Shown: positions 42,842-52,010, numbered from the stretch's first letter. The stretch is 64,000 nt of DNA from Ga0077536 sp943370145 (GCA_943370145.1 CALRPY020000001.1:124001-188000), one strand, 5' to 3'. Notes: a model not told the origin generated them from the sequence alone. Numbers and translations: made by a program.

Positions 42842-43705
42842 TTACTCGGAGGCTTCGCCGCCGGTCGTTTCTGCGGCAGCTTCCGGCTTGCGGGCGGCCG
42901 GCGCCTTCTTCTTCGGCGGCGCCTTGCGCGGTCCGCGGCGGGCGTCTTCCCCTTCGCCGACGACCGGAGCACCGGAGGCGTCGAGTTCGACGAATTCGTC
43001 CTGCCCGCCGCCGCTCGCGGCGAGTGTCGTGCGAGCGTCGAGCACGGCATCGGCGGCCGCCTTGGTGTAAAGGTTGATGGCGCTGATGGCGTCATCGTTA
43101 CCCGGCACCAGGTAATCGATGTGGTCGGGCTTGCAGTTGGTGTCGACGATGGCGACCACGGGAATCTTGAGCTTCGCGGCTTCCAGGACGGCGATGTCCT
43201 CGTAGCCCACGTCGATCACGAACAGGGCGTCCGGCAGGCGCTCCATGTCCTTGATGCCGGCCAAGCCGTGCATCAGCTTGTCGTATTCGCGGCGCACCTG
43301 CAGGCCTTCGCGCTTGGAGATGCGCTCGAGACCGCCGTTGTTGATGGTGTCCTCGAGTTCCTTGAGGCGCTTGATCGACTGCTTGACCGTCTTGAAGTTG
43401 GTCAGCATGCCACCGAGCCAGCGGCGGCTCACATAGGGCATGCCACAGCGCACCGCTTCGCGCTCGACGGCCTCCTGGGCGGCGCGCTTGGTGCCTACAA
43501 ACAGGATCTTGCCGCGCTTGGCCGCCAGCCGACCGATGAAGTTCATCGCGTCGTTGAACAGCGGAAGCGACTTTTCAAGGTTGATGATGTGGATTTTATT
43601 GCGTTCGCCGAAGATGTACGGGGCCATCTTGGGATGCCAGAATCGGGTCTGGTGACCAAAATGCACGCCAGCTTCGAGCATCTGGCGCATGGAGACATCT
43701 GCCAT
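42842..43705 (-). CDS. rpsB: 30S ribosomal protein S2, with C-terminal extension
   Basis: 287 residues from ATG 43705, with AGAGGA upstream. MLEAGVHFGHQTRFWHPKMAPYI, here starting at residue 8 and split by the GH pair, RRWLGGMLTNFKTV and VPGNDDAISAINLY are S2 hallmarks. The core ends near residue 235. About 50 more residues follow (ELDASGAPVVGEGEDARRG, then a Lys/Pro/Ala-rich tail APPKKKAPAARKP), longer than the E. coli protein of 241. The gene has its own strong promoter and a leader RNA and heads the tsf-pyrH-frr operon. Confidence 0.97.
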   Translation of the reverse strand: MADVSMRQMLEAGVHFGHQTRFWHPKMAPYIFGERNKIHIINLEKSLPLFNDAMNFIGRLAAKRGKILFVGTKRAAQEAVEREAVRCGMPYVSRRWLGGMLTNFKTVKQSIKRLKELEDTINNGGLERISKREGLQVRREYDKLMHGLAGIKDMERLPDALFVIDVGYEDIAVLEAAKLKIPVVAIVDTNCKPDHIDYLVPGNDDAISAINLYTKAAADAVLDARTTLAASGGGQDEFVELDASGAPVVGEGEDARRGPRKAPPKKKAPAARKPEAAAETTGGEASE

Positions 43706-43731
43706 TTGGTTTTCCTCTCGGGTTTTTCCTC

Positions 43732-43794
43732 CACGTGTCCCGAACAGCCGATCCGCCTTTTGGCGGACACCCGGGCGCCGGTTGCCGACACGTG
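43732..43794 (-). promoter_or_regulatory. rpsB leader RNA (putative S2 autoregulatory element)
   Basis: On the minus strand CACGTGTC (43787-43794) pairs perfectly with GACACGTG (43732-43739). This closes a region that holds an inner CCGCC-AAAA-GGCGG hairpin (43753-43766). It lies between the rpsB promoter and start codon, ending about 26 bases before the ATG. Proteobacterial rpsB genes are known to carry a structured leader through which S2 represses its own operon; this matches in place and form, though I cannot verify the consensus here. Confidence 0.6.
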
Positions 43795-43840
43795 TGTGGA
43801 TTGTTGAATGGTCTGATTGCATTGCCCATCGGGCGCGCGC

Positions 43841-43869
43841 TTTATACCATGGAACCTTCGCCGTAACAA
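43841..43869 (-). promoter_or_regulatory. Sigma70 promoter of the rpsB operon
   Basis: On the minus strand TTGTTA (43864-43869) and TATAAA (43841-43846) are spaced 17 bases. The -10 box is followed by GCGCGCG, a GC-rich discriminator typical of stringently controlled ribosomal promoters. It lies 135 bases before rpsB, in the gap divergent from map. Confidence 0.8.
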
Positions 43870-43889
43870 TGAGTTGGGATCACTGAATC

Positions 43890-44693
43890 ATGCCCGTCAC
43901 GATCAAGACGCCGGCCGAGATCGAGATAATGCGCGTTGCCTGCCGACTGGCCGCCGAGGTGCTGGAGATGATCGAGCCGCACGTGGTGCCGGGAGTGGCC
44001 ACCGAGGAACTCGACCGCCTGTGCCACGATTACATCGTCAACGTCCAGCACGCCATTCCCGCCCCGCTGAACTACCACGGCTTTCCAAAATCGATCTGCA
44101 CCTCGGTCAACCACGTGGTCTGCCACGGGATCCCGAACGACAAGCGGCTCAAGGATGGAGACGTCGTCAATGTCGACATCACCGTCATCAAGGACGGCTA
44201 TCACGGTGATACCAGCAAGATGTTCGCGGTCGGCGACACCTCCATCAAGGCTCGACGCCTGATCGAAACGGCCTACGAGTGCCTGGTCGTCGGGATGGCC
44301 CTGGTGAGGCCGGGGGCGCGCCTCGGTGACATCGGGGCCGCAATCCAGCAGCATGCCGAACTGCGTAACTACTCCGTGGTACGGGAGTACTGCGGTCACG
44401 GGATCGGGCGGGAATTCCACGAGGAGCCCCAGGTCCTGCATTACGGCCAGCGGGGTACGGGCTATATCCTGGAGGCCGGCATGACCTTCACGATCGAGCC
44501 GATGATCAACGCCGGCAAGCGGCAGGTCCGCCTCCTGCCGGACGGCTGGACGGTCGTGACCAAGGACCACAGCCTGTCGGCGCAGTGGGAGCACACGGTG
44601 CTGGTGACGCCCGACGGCTGCGAAGTGCTGACCGCACGCAACGAGGAACATTTCGACTTTGGCCCCGATGCAGTCCGTCGTCTCGGTAGCTGA
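43890..44693 (+). CDS. map: Type I methionine aminopeptidase
   Basis: 267 residues. Metal ligands are visible in VNVDITVIKDGYHGDTSKMF (two Asp), HGIGREFHEEPQV (His) and TFTIEPMI (Glu), with the last Glu in SAQWEHTVLV. His in NHVVCHGIP is the conserved substrate contact. It removes the initiator Met from nascent proteins. It is divergent from rpsB, a common arrangement, and its 3' end overlaps glnD by 26 bases. Confidence 0.97.
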   Translation: MPVTIKTPAEIEIMRVACRLAAEVLEMIEPHVVPGVATEELDRLCHDYIVNVQHAIPAPLNYHGFPKSICTSVNHVVCHGIPNDKRLKDGDVVNVDITVIKDGYHGDTSKMFAVGDTSIKARRLIETAYECLVVGMALVRPGARLGDIGAAIQQHAELRNYSVVREYCGHGIGREFHEEPQVLHYGQRGTGYILEAGMTFTIEPMINAGKRQVRLLPDGWTVVTKDHSLSAQWEHTVLVTPDGCEVLTARNEEHFDFGPDAVRRLGS

Positions 44694-47349
44694 CGAGTCC
44701 CTCGAACAGGCCCTCGATTTCGAGGGGCTGGAGGAGGCCTTCGCCCACGCCGCGGCGGCGACCGTCATCAGCGGCTGCCGCTCCGTCCTCAACCGGATCA
44801 AGGAACGCCTGAAGCAGCGCTTCTTCGGCGGTGCGCCGGTGGAGGAAATCGTCGGCCTGCGCGCGGTCTGCATCGACGAGGTGGTGCGCCGCGCCTGGCA
44901 TCACTGGGGCCTCGGCGACAGTCCGCACGCGCTGCTGGCGGTGGGCGGCTACGGGCGTGGCGAGTTGCACCCCTACTCCGACGTGGACATCTGCATCGTG
45001 CTCGGTGCGGAAATCGACGACCTGACCCGCGAGCGCGTCGAGAAACTGATCACCTTCCTGTGGGACGTTGGTCTCGAGGTCGGCCACAGCGTGCGCAGCG
45101 TGGCGGAGTGCGTGTCGGCCGCTCGCGACGACATCACGATCATGACCAATCTGATGGAGGCGCGCCTGGTAGCCGGTCCCGTCGCCCTGCTCGAGGCGGT
45201 GCGCGACGCCACGGACAACCGGCACATCTGGCCAACCGACCTGTTCTTCAAGGCCAAGATGGAGGAACAGGAGCGCCGCCACTCGCGCTTCAATGACGCA
45301 TTCCAGCAACTCGAGCCCAATATAAAGGAGAGCCCGGGCGGGCTGCGCGACATCCAGATCATCGCGTGGGTGGCCAATCGCCACTTCCACACCGCCGGCC
45401 TGCGCGGCCTGATCGACAACGGATTCCTCACCGCCCAGGAGTACGAAGCGCTGGTCCGCGGTCGTGCCCACCTGTGGCGCATCCGGTGCGCGCTCCACTA
45501 CCTGGCGGGACGGCGCGAGGACCGGCTGCTGTTCGACTACCAGCGACTGGTGTCGCAGGTATTCGGTTTCGCGGAAGAATCGCACACCCGCGCGGTCGAA
45601 CAGTTCATGCGCGGCTTCTACCGCACCGTGCGCGAGCTGGGCCGGCTCAACGAAATGCTGCTCGGGCTGTTCCAGGAGGCCATCCTCCATCCGGATCGCG
45701 AAGCACGGGCGTCCCCCCTCAACCGGCGTTTCCAGGTGCGGGGCAATTACATCGAGGTGACCAGCGACCAGGTGTTCAAGCGGTCGCCGCCGGCGCTGCT
45801 GGAGATCTTCCTGCTGATCCAGCTCAACCCGTCGATCAAGGGCGTGCGCGCCAGCACAATCCGGCTCATCCGGGAGCACCTCTACCTGATCGACGACAAG
45901 TTCCGGCGCGACATTCGCGCACGCAGCCTGTTCATGGAGATCATCCGCCAGCCGCGCCGCATCGGCCACGAGCTCCAGCGCATGCATCGCTACGGCGTGC
46001 TCGCCGCCTACCTGCCAGAATTCGCGCGCATCGAAGGACTGATGCAGTTCGACCTGTTCCACGTCTACACGGTGGACGAGCACCTGCTGTTCGTGCTGCA
46101 GATGATGCGCCGGTTCTCCTATCCGGTGACTGAAGAGGATCAGCCGAACCTGATCCGTCAGGCAATCGAGCGGATCCCGAAGCTGGAACTGCTCTACATC
46201 TCCGGCTTGTACCACGACGTCGGCAAAGGCTCGGGTCGGGACCACAGCGTGGTCGGGGCCGAGGAGGTCACGGCGTTCTGCCAGGCCCACGGCCTGAGCA
46301 ACTACGATACGCGACTCGTCGCATGGCTGGTCGACAATCACCTCGCGATGTCGGCCACGGCGCAACGGGAAGACATCTACGATCCGGACGTCATCCAACG
46401 CTTTGCCGGGGTGGTCAGCGATGAAACGCGGCTCGACTACCTGTTCCTTTTGACGATCGCGGACATCCGCGGCACGAACCCGCAGTTATGGACCAGCTGG
46501 AAGCGCTCCCTGCTGTTCGAACTCTATCTCGCGACCTTGCGCGCCCTGCGCAGCGGTGTTGGCGCCCGGGTCGAGCGCGCGGATCGGACGGAAGCGACGC
46601 GGCAGGAAGCGCGCAAGCTGATCGAGACTGAGGAGTTCCCCGAGCACACGGTGTCGCTGCTGTGGAGCACCCTGAGCGAAGAATACTTCCTGCGTCATCG
46701 CCCGGTCGAGATTGCATGGCACAGCGAAACCATCCTCGGTGCCGATGACGATGATCTGCCTTTGATTGCGATCCGCAACTTCGACAGCAAGGGCGGCACG
46801 TCGGTCTTCATCTACGCGCTCGACACCGACTACCTGTTCGCCATCGCCACCGCCACGCTCGACCGGTTGCGGCTCGACGTGCAGGACGCACGCATCATCA
46901 CGTCGAGTGCGGGCTATACGCTCGACACCTTCACGGTGCTGGACGCGGAGACGCGCAGCGTGGTCAGCGATCCCGAGCGCATTCACGACATCCAGAGCCG
47001 TCTGCGCTCCGCGCTGCGCGCGCGGGAACTCGTGCCCGTGCAGACCACCGCCGCAGTCACCCGACGCTTGCGCAACTTCAGCGTGCCGGCGTCCGTGAAT
47101 TTCAGCCACGACACGGTCCATGACCGGACGATCATGGAAGTCATCGCGACCGACCGTCCCGGCTTCCTGTCCGTCGTCGGCCGCGCGATGCAACATCAAG
47201 GCGTGCGCCTCCACGACGCCCGTATCTCGACGATCGGGGAGCGTGCCGAAGATTACTTCTACGTGACCGACCTGGATAACCGGCCCTTCGAGGACCCGCC
47301 GCGACAGGAAGCACTGCGCAGCGAGATCATCGCCGGGCTCAATGACTGA
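44668..47349 (+). CDS. glnD: Bifunctional uridylyltransferase/uridylyl-removing enzyme
   Basis: 893 residues from ATG 44668, inside the end of map; an in-frame TTG at 44659 is less likely. The nucleotidyltransferase motif GGYGRGELHPYSDVDICIV lies near residue 95. The HD domain has GLYHDVGKGSGRDHSVVGA near residue 510. Two C-terminal ACT domains (LDTFTVLD and TDRPGFLSVVGRAM regions) sense glutamine. GlnD modifies PII proteins to signal nitrogen status. No glnB or glnK lies in the window. Confidence 0.96.
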   Translation: MQSVVSVADESLEQALDFEGLEEAFAHAAAATVISGCRSVLNRIKERLKQRFFGGAPVEEIVGLRAVCIDEVVRRAWHHWGLGDSPHALLAVGGYGRGELHPYSDVDICIVLGAEIDDLTRERVEKLITFLWDVGLEVGHSVRSVAECVSAARDDITIMTNLMEARLVAGPVALLEAVRDATDNRHIWPTDLFFKAKMEEQERRHSRFNDAFQQLEPNIKESPGGLRDIQIIAWVANRHFHTAGLRGLIDNGFLTAQEYEALVRGRAHLWRIRCALHYLAGRREDRLLFDYQRLVSQVFGFAEESHTRAVEQFMRGFYRTVRELGRLNEMLLGLFQEAILHPDREARASPLNRRFQVRGNYIEVTSDQVFKRSPPALLEIFLLIQLNPSIKGVRASTIRLIREHLYLIDDKFRRDIRARSLFMEIIRQPRRIGHELQRMHRYGVLAAYLPEFARIEGLMQFDLFHVYTVDEHLLFVLQMMRRFSYPVTEEDQPNLIRQAIERIPKLELLYISGLYHDVGKGSGRDHSVVGAEEVTAFCQAHGLSNYDTRLVAWLVDNHLAMSATAQREDIYDPDVIQRFAGVVSDETRLDYLFLLTIADIRGTNPQLWTSWKRSLLFELYLATLRALRSGVGARVERADRTEATRQEARKLIETEEFPEHTVSLLWSTLSEEYFLRHRPVEIAWHSETILGADDDDLPLIAIRNFDSKGGTSVFIYALDTDYLFAIATATLDRLRLDVQDARIITSSAGYTLDTFTVLDAETRSVVSDPERIHDIQSRLRSALRARELVPVQTTAAVTRRLRNFSVPASVNFSHDTVHDRTIMEVIATDRPGFLSVVGRAMQHQGVRLHDARISTIGERAEDYFYVTDLDNRPFEDPPRQEALRSEIIAGLND

Positions 47350-48037
47350 ACCCGTGGAGGCGCCCGGGCGGGTGCCCCCGCCGCGCTCCGAGCAGGAACT
47401 GCTCGAACGCGCGGAAAAACTCGCGGGCCTGCCCCTGGCAGCGCTCGCGGCCCGCGCCGGGTTGACGCTGCCGCAGGACATGCGCCAGGCAAAGGGCCAT
47501 GCCGGCACCCTGTTGGAGCTCGCGCTGGGCGCCGACGCGGCGTCGCGGCCGCAACCCGATTTCTCGACGCTGGGGATAGAACTCAAGAGTATTCCGGTCA
47601 ACGCCCTGGGTGCGCCGACCGAGTCCACCTATCTCTGCGTCGCCCCGCTGCGCGGCGCCGTCGGACTGCGCTTCGAAGACTCCATCGCCTGGCGCAAGCT
47701 GCGCCGCATCCTGTGGGTGCCGATCGAGTCCGCGCCCGAACTGCCGCTCGCGGAACGCCGTGTCGGCTGGCCTTTGCTCTGGAGCCCGGACGCACATCAG
47801 GCGCGTATCCTGCGGGAAGACTGGGAGGAACTGATGGAGTTGCTCGTCACCGGCAGCTTCGCGCAGCTCGATTCGCGGGTCGGGGAATACCTGCAGGTAC
47901 GGCCGAAAGCGGCCAACGCGCGCGCACTCGCCCCCAGTTTCGACGCATCCGGACTGCCGGCCTCGACACTTCCGCGTGGTTTCTACCTGCGGACGCGCCT
48001 CACGCGCCGCATCCTCGGGGTGGACACGACGGGCTGA
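47342..48037 (+). CDS. mutH: DNA mismatch repair endonuclease MutH
   Basis: 231 residues starting inside the last codons of glnD (8-base overlap). The catalytic D-x(n)-E-x-K motif is present as PDFSTLGIELKSIPV, and KGHAGTLLELALGA and RGFYLRTRLTRRIL are family blocks. MutH nicks the unmethylated strand at hemimethylated GATC. It exists mainly in gammaproteobacteria that have Dam methylase, so it supports the taxonomic call. MutS and MutL are not in this window. Confidence 0.95.
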   Translation: MTEPVEAPGRVPPPRSEQELLERAEKLAGLPLAALAARAGLTLPQDMRQAKGHAGTLLELALGADAASRPQPDFSTLGIELKSIPVNALGAPTESTYLCVAPLRGAVGLRFEDSIAWRKLRRILWVPIESAPELPLAERRVGWPLLWSPDAHQARILREDWEELMELLVTGSFAQLDSRVGEYLQVRPKAANARALAPSFDASGLPASTLPRGFYLRTRLTRRILGVDTTG

Positions 48038-48177
48038 CGGCGCTGCCGCGGCACCCGGCCCGGCGGATCGGAGCGCGACGAATTGCGCGATAATCGCGCT
48101 TCCAGATAACAAACAGGCAGATCGCCGCCATCAGCACCGTCAACGATTTCAGCCCGTGGCGCTTCTGCGTCGCCCCG

Positions 48178-49134
48178 ATGATGGCCTGCACGGACCGCCA
48201 CTACCGTCGCCTCGCGCGCCTGCTCTCGCGGCGGGCGCGGCTGTACACCGAGATGGTCGTGGCCGCGGCGCTGCTGCGCGGCCCCACTGCCCGACTGCTC
48301 GAACATGGCATCGAGGAACACCCGGTTGCGCTCCAGATCGGTGGCAGCGATCCGCGGGAACTCGCAGCCGCCGCGCGCATCGGCGAGGCGGCGGGTTATG
48401 ACGAAGTCAACCTCAACGTCGGCTGTCCAAGCGACCGGGTGCAGGCCGGCCGCTTCGGCGCGTGCCTGATTGCCGAGCCCGCGCTGGTGGCCGAGTGCGT
48501 CGCCGCGATGTCGGACGCGGTGTCGGTTCCCGTCACGGTCAAGACCCGCCTGGGGGTCGACGACATCGACAGCTACGAGCACCTCGCCGGCCTCATCGAG
48601 CGTATCCGCGAGGCTGGCTGTCGCGTGTTGCTGCTGCATGCACGCAAGGCCATCCTCAACCTGGACACGCGCGCCAACCGCAACATCCCGCCCCTGGACT
48701 ATGCTCGGGTGCACCGGGTCAAGCGCGACTTCCCCGAGCTTTGCGTCGTGCTGAACGGCGGACTGGGGACGATGGACGACAGCGCGGCGCAGCTCGCGCA
48801 CGTCGATGGCGTCATGCTGGGGCGCGCGGCCTATGAACGTCCGCTCATGCTGCAGGAAGTCGACGCCCGGCTGTTCGGCGGAGCCAGCCACCCTGCGATG
48901 AGCCCGGAAGCCTTGGTCGAGGCGTTCATGCCCTACGTGATTGAGGAATGCGCGCGTGGCACACCGCTGAGGTTGATGACGCGGCACCTGTGCGGCGTGT
49001 TTCACGGCCGGCCCGGCGCACGGGAATGGCGCCGCCTGCTCAGCGGGGAGGGTGGCGGCGCGCAGCGACCGGACGATCTGCTGGCGGCGCTTGCGCAGCG
49101 CCAGCAGCGGCCCGCCGACGCGCTTACGGCTTGA
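48178..49134 (+). CDS. dusA: tRNA-dihydrouridine synthase DusA (start codon uncertain)
   Basis: 318 residues from the first ATG at 48178. The catalytic Cys is in VNLNVGCPSDRVQAGRFGACL; VTVKTRLGVDD, HARKA, IPPLDYARV and NGGLG bind FMN and tRNA as in DusA. The conserved N-terminal strand (family form RFSVAPMxDWTDRH) is encoded upstream as SPWRFCVAPMMACTDRH, but the frame back to its stop at 48091 has no ATG, GTG or TTG. Either a rare codon such as ATC starts it or the 5' end is disturbed. It also reads ACT where the family has DWT. It overlaps the convergent methyltransferase gene by 11 bases. Confidence 0.88.
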   Translation: MMACTDRHYRRLARLLSRRARLYTEMVVAAALLRGPTARLLEHGIEEHPVALQIGGSDPRELAAAARIGEAAGYDEVNLNVGCPSDRVQAGRFGACLIAEPALVAECVAAMSDAVSVPVTVKTRLGVDDIDSYEHLAGLIERIREAGCRVLLLHARKAILNLDTRANRNIPPLDYARVHRVKRDFPELCVVLNGGLGTMDDSAAQLAHVDGVMLGRAAYERPLMLQEVDARLFGGASHPAMSPEALVEAFMPYVIEECARGTPLRLMTRHLCGVFHGRPGAREWRRLLSGEGGGAQRPDDLLAALAQRQQRPADALTA

Positions 49135-49933
49135 CGAACTTCAGCGTCATGCGATCGGATTCACCGATCGCGACATAGCGGTCGCGATCCTCGTCGCCCA
49201 GTCGCAACACCGGCGGCAGGGTCCATACACCGTCGGGATAATCCTTGGTGTCCCGCGGATTCGCGTTGATCTCGGACTTGCCGGCAAGCTTGAAGCCCAG
49301 CCCTTCGAGTACACCTATGAGGTAAGCCTCGGGTACGTAACCCTTTGCAGCACTCTGCGCCGGCTCCGCGTCGGCGGGTGCCCGATGTTGCTCGATACCG
49401 AGGATTCCACCCGATTTCAGGACATCGAAGCAGGCCTTGTAGACCGCCTCGAGCTTGCCGTCGTTTATCCAGTTGTGGGTGTTGCGGAAGGTCACGACCA
49501 TGTCTGCCGAGCCGGGCGGTCCGAGCACGACGTCATCGCCCTGCCACATCACCCGTCGTTCGACGGCCCCGTAGAGGGCCGGATCTGCATCGAGCTTCGC
49601 CATCAGCGCTGCGTGGCTCTTGCGACGATACTCGTTCGCGCCCTCCGCGCCGTGACTGGCGACCGCCAGCTTCCCGCCGGCGGCGAGATAGGGGGCGAGG
49701 ATCTCGGTGTACCAGCCCTCGCCGGGCAGGATCTCGACAACCGTCATGGCCGGCGTGAGTCCGAAGAACTCAAGGGTCTCGACCGGATGGCGCTGGGCGT
49801 CACGGGCGCGGCTTGCATCACTGCGATGCGCCGCGGCGACCGCCTGCTGGAGGCTGGGCTCCCCGGCAGCGACGCCGCTGCCGCAGACCAGGCTCGCCAG
49901 CACGACGACCAATGCAATAACGATTCGGCTCAT
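49124..49933 (-). CDS. Exported class I methyltransferase-like protein
   Basis: 269 residues from ATG 49933, with GAGGAG at ideal spacing. Residues 1-24 are a clear signal peptide (VIALVVVLASLVCGSGVAA), so the protein is predicted periplasmic. The rest resembles a SAM-methyltransferase fold: TVVEILPGEGWYTEILAPYL is motif I, DMVVTFRNTHNWIND is motif IV, and LKSGGILGIEQHR follows. Exported members of this family are known as conserved hypotheticals. SAM is not expected in the periplasm, so the activity is in doubt. It follows thiC by 11 bases on the same strand. Confidence 0.8.
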   Translation of the reverse strand: MSRIVIALVVVLASLVCGSGVAAGEPSLQQAVAAAHRSDASRARDAQRHPVETLEFFGLTPAMTVVEILPGEGWYTEILAPYLAAGGKLAVASHGAEGANEYRRKSHAALMAKLDADPALYGAVERRVMWQGDDVVLGPPGSADMVVTFRNTHNWINDGKLEAVYKACFDVLKSGGILGIEQHRAPADAEPAQSAAKGYVPEAYLIGVLEGLGFKLAGKSEINANPRDTKDYPDGVWTLPPVLRLGDEDRDRYVAIGESDRMTLKFVKP

Positions 49934-49944
49934 CGAAGCACTCC

Positions 49945-51831
49945 TCATTCCGGTTGATAGATTTCGCCGCCCGCTTCCTTGAACTGGGTGGCCTTTTCGG
50001 CCAACCCGGCGGCCAGCGCGGCATCGGCATCCGCGATGCCGGTGGCTTCCGCGTAATCACGCACGTCCTGCGTGATTTTCATCGAGCAGAAATGCGGACC
50101 ACACATCGAGCAGAAATGCGCGACCTTGTGGCCTTCCTTCGGCAGGGTTTCGTCGTGGAACTCACGTGCCCGCGCGGGATCGAGGCCGAGGTTGAACTGG
50201 TCCTCCCAACGGAACTCGAAGCGCGCCTTCGACAGCGCGTTGTCACGCTGCTGCGCCGCCGGATGTCCCTTGGCGAGGTCCGCGGCGTGCGCGGCAATCT
50301 TGTAGGCGATGATGCCGTCACGCACGTCGTTCTTGTCGGGCAGGCCGAGGTGCTCTTTCGGCGTGACGTAACACAGCATCGCCGTGCCGTACCAGCCAAT
50401 CATCGCCGCTCCGATCGCCGAAGTGATGTGATCGTAGCCAGGCGCGATATCGGTGGTCAGCGGCCCCAGCGTGTAGAACGGCGCTTCGTGGCAGACTTCG
50501 AGCTGGCGCTCCATGTTTTCCTTGATCATGTGCATCGGTACGTGGCCCGGCCCCTCGATCATCACCTGGACGTCGTGCTTCCAGGCGAGCTGCGTCAGCT
50601 CTCCGAGCGTCTCGAGCTCCGCGAACTGCGCCTCGTCGTTGGCATCCGCGATCGAGCCGGGACGCAACCCGTCGCCCAGCGAGAAAGCGACGTCGTACTG
50701 GCGCATGATCTCGCATATGTCCTCGAAGTGCGTGTAGAGGAAGTTCTCGCGATGGTGCGCCAGGCACCACTTGGCGAGGATCGATCCCCCCCGGGACACG
50801 ATGCCGGTCACGCGTCGGGCCGTCAGCGGGATATAGGCGAGTCGTACGCCGGCGTGGATCGTGAAGTAATCGACGCCCTGCTCCGCCTGCTCAATCAGCG
50901 TGTCGCGGAATATGTCCCACGTGAGTTCCTCGGCCTTGCCGTCCACCTTCTCCAGCGCCTGGTAGATCGGCACGGTGCCGATGGGCACCGGCGAATTACG
51001 AATGATCCACTCGCGCGTCTCGTGGATGTTGCGGCCGGTGGAGAGGTCCATGACCGTGTCGCCGCCCCAGCGGGTCGACCACACCATCTTCTCGATTTCC
51101 TCGGCGATGGATGAAGTCACCGCCGAGTTGCCGATGTTCGCGTTGATCTTCACGAGGAAGTTGCGGCCGATGATCATCGGCTCGCTTTCCGGGTGATTGA
51201 TGTTGGAGGGGATGATCGCCCGGCCACGCGCGACTTCGTCGCGCACGAATTCAGGCGTGATCTCGCGCGGCATCACGGCGCCGAGCGGCGCGCCCGCATG
51301 CATGCGACCGGCATTCGGGCCCTGCTCGCGCCAGGCATGGAGGCGCAGGTTCTCCCGAATCGCGATGAACTCCATCTCGGGCGTGATGATGCCGCGGCGG
51401 GCGTAATGCATCTGCGTCACGTTGCAGCCCGCGCGCGCGCGGAGCGGCGGACGGCGTCGTTCGAAGCGCAGGCCAGCCAGCCTGCTGTCCTGTTCGCTGC
51501 GCCGGGTCCACTCGGACGTCGGCCGATCGAGGGCGACCGTGTCGCCACGTTCGGCGATCCAGTCCGCCCGCAGCGCGGGCAGGCCCTTCCGAATGTCGAC
51601 CGGACGGTCCGGATCCGTGTAGGCGCCAGAGGTGTCGTAGACGTAGATCGGTTTGTTCCCCAGGGGGACGCCCTTGCTGACGCTGGGTTGCTGCGCGATC
51701 TCGCGCATGGGGACCTGGAGGTCTGCCCGCGAGCCGGCTACGTAAATCTTGCGCGAGCCCGGCAGCGGCGCGGTGACCTGCGGATCGAGTTCGGCATTCT
51801 GGTTGAGGATATTGTCCGGCACTGCGTTCAT
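49945..51831 (-). CDS. thiC: Phosphomethylpyrimidine synthase ThiC
   Basis: 628 residues from ATG 51831. The radical-SAM-like cluster motif CSMCGPHFCSM (CX2CX4C) is at the C-terminus near residue 570, and GPGHVPMHMIKENMERQLEVC and TRWGGDTVMDLSTGRNIHETREWI (each in its own block) are family hallmarks. The enzyme rearranges aminoimidazole ribotide to HMP phosphate for thiamine. A TPP riboswitch sits directly upstream, so it is repressed by thiamine diphosphate. A longer open frame upstream runs through the riboswitch and is not coding. Confidence 0.98.
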   Translation of the reverse strand: MNAVPDNILNQNAELDPQVTAPLPGSRKIYVAGSRADLQVPMREIAQQPSVSKGVPLGNKPIYVYDTSGAYTDPDRPVDIRKGLPALRADWIAERGDTVALDRPTSEWTRRSEQDSRLAGLRFERRRPPLRARAGCNVTQMHYARRGIITPEMEFIAIRENLRLHAWREQGPNAGRMHAGAPLGAVMPREITPEFVRDEVARGRAIIPSNINHPESEPMIIGRNFLVKINANIGNSAVTSSIAEEIEKMVWSTRWGGDTVMDLSTGRNIHETREWIIRNSPVPIGTVPIYQALEKVDGKAEELTWDIFRDTLIEQAEQGVDYFTIHAGVRLAYIPLTARRVTGIVSRGGSILAKWCLAHHRENFLYTHFEDICEIMRQYDVAFSLGDGLRPGSIADANDEAQFAELETLGELTQLAWKHDVQVMIEGPGHVPMHMIKENMERQLEVCHEAPFYTLGPLTTDIAPGYDHITSAIGAAMIGWYGTAMLCYVTPKEHLGLPDKNDVRDGIIAYKIAAHAADLAKGHPAAQQRDNALSKARFEFRWEDQFNLGLDPARAREFHDETLPKEGHKVAHFCSMCGPHFCSMKITQDVRDYAEATGIADADAALAAGLAEKATQFKEAGGEIYQPE

Positions 51832-51912
51832 GTGGGGCTCTCCTGCGGGTGGGCGTCGACGATAGGCAGCGGGTGAACGCGCGAGGACGGGAATGCAGGC
51901 GGGAAGGCCCAT

Positions 51913-52010
51913 GCTGCTTCCCTACGCCGGCATGATCCGGGTCAGGTTCGAAGGGTCACTCTCAGCTCCGCGCCCGGTGTGGTTTTCACCACCCGTGGCG
52001 GAACACCCCC
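51913..52010 (-). promoter_or_regulatory. TPP riboswitch (thi box) of thiC
   Basis: On the minus strand the core reads GGAGCTGAGAGTGACCC, then CGAACCTGACCCGGATCATG, then CCGGCGTAGGGAAGC, the conserved pyrimidine- and pyrophosphate-sensing parts of the thi box. A variable GGTGGTGAAAACCACACC hairpin lies before it. It ends about 80 bases before the thiC ATG, and is expected to turn thiC off when TPP binds. Confidence 0.96.

Noticed and set aside
51832..51912. N-terminal extension of ThiC through the riboswitch
   Set aside because: The open frame from 51912 overlaps the conserved TPP riboswitch and adds no ThiC-like residues; the ATG at 51831 fits the family.
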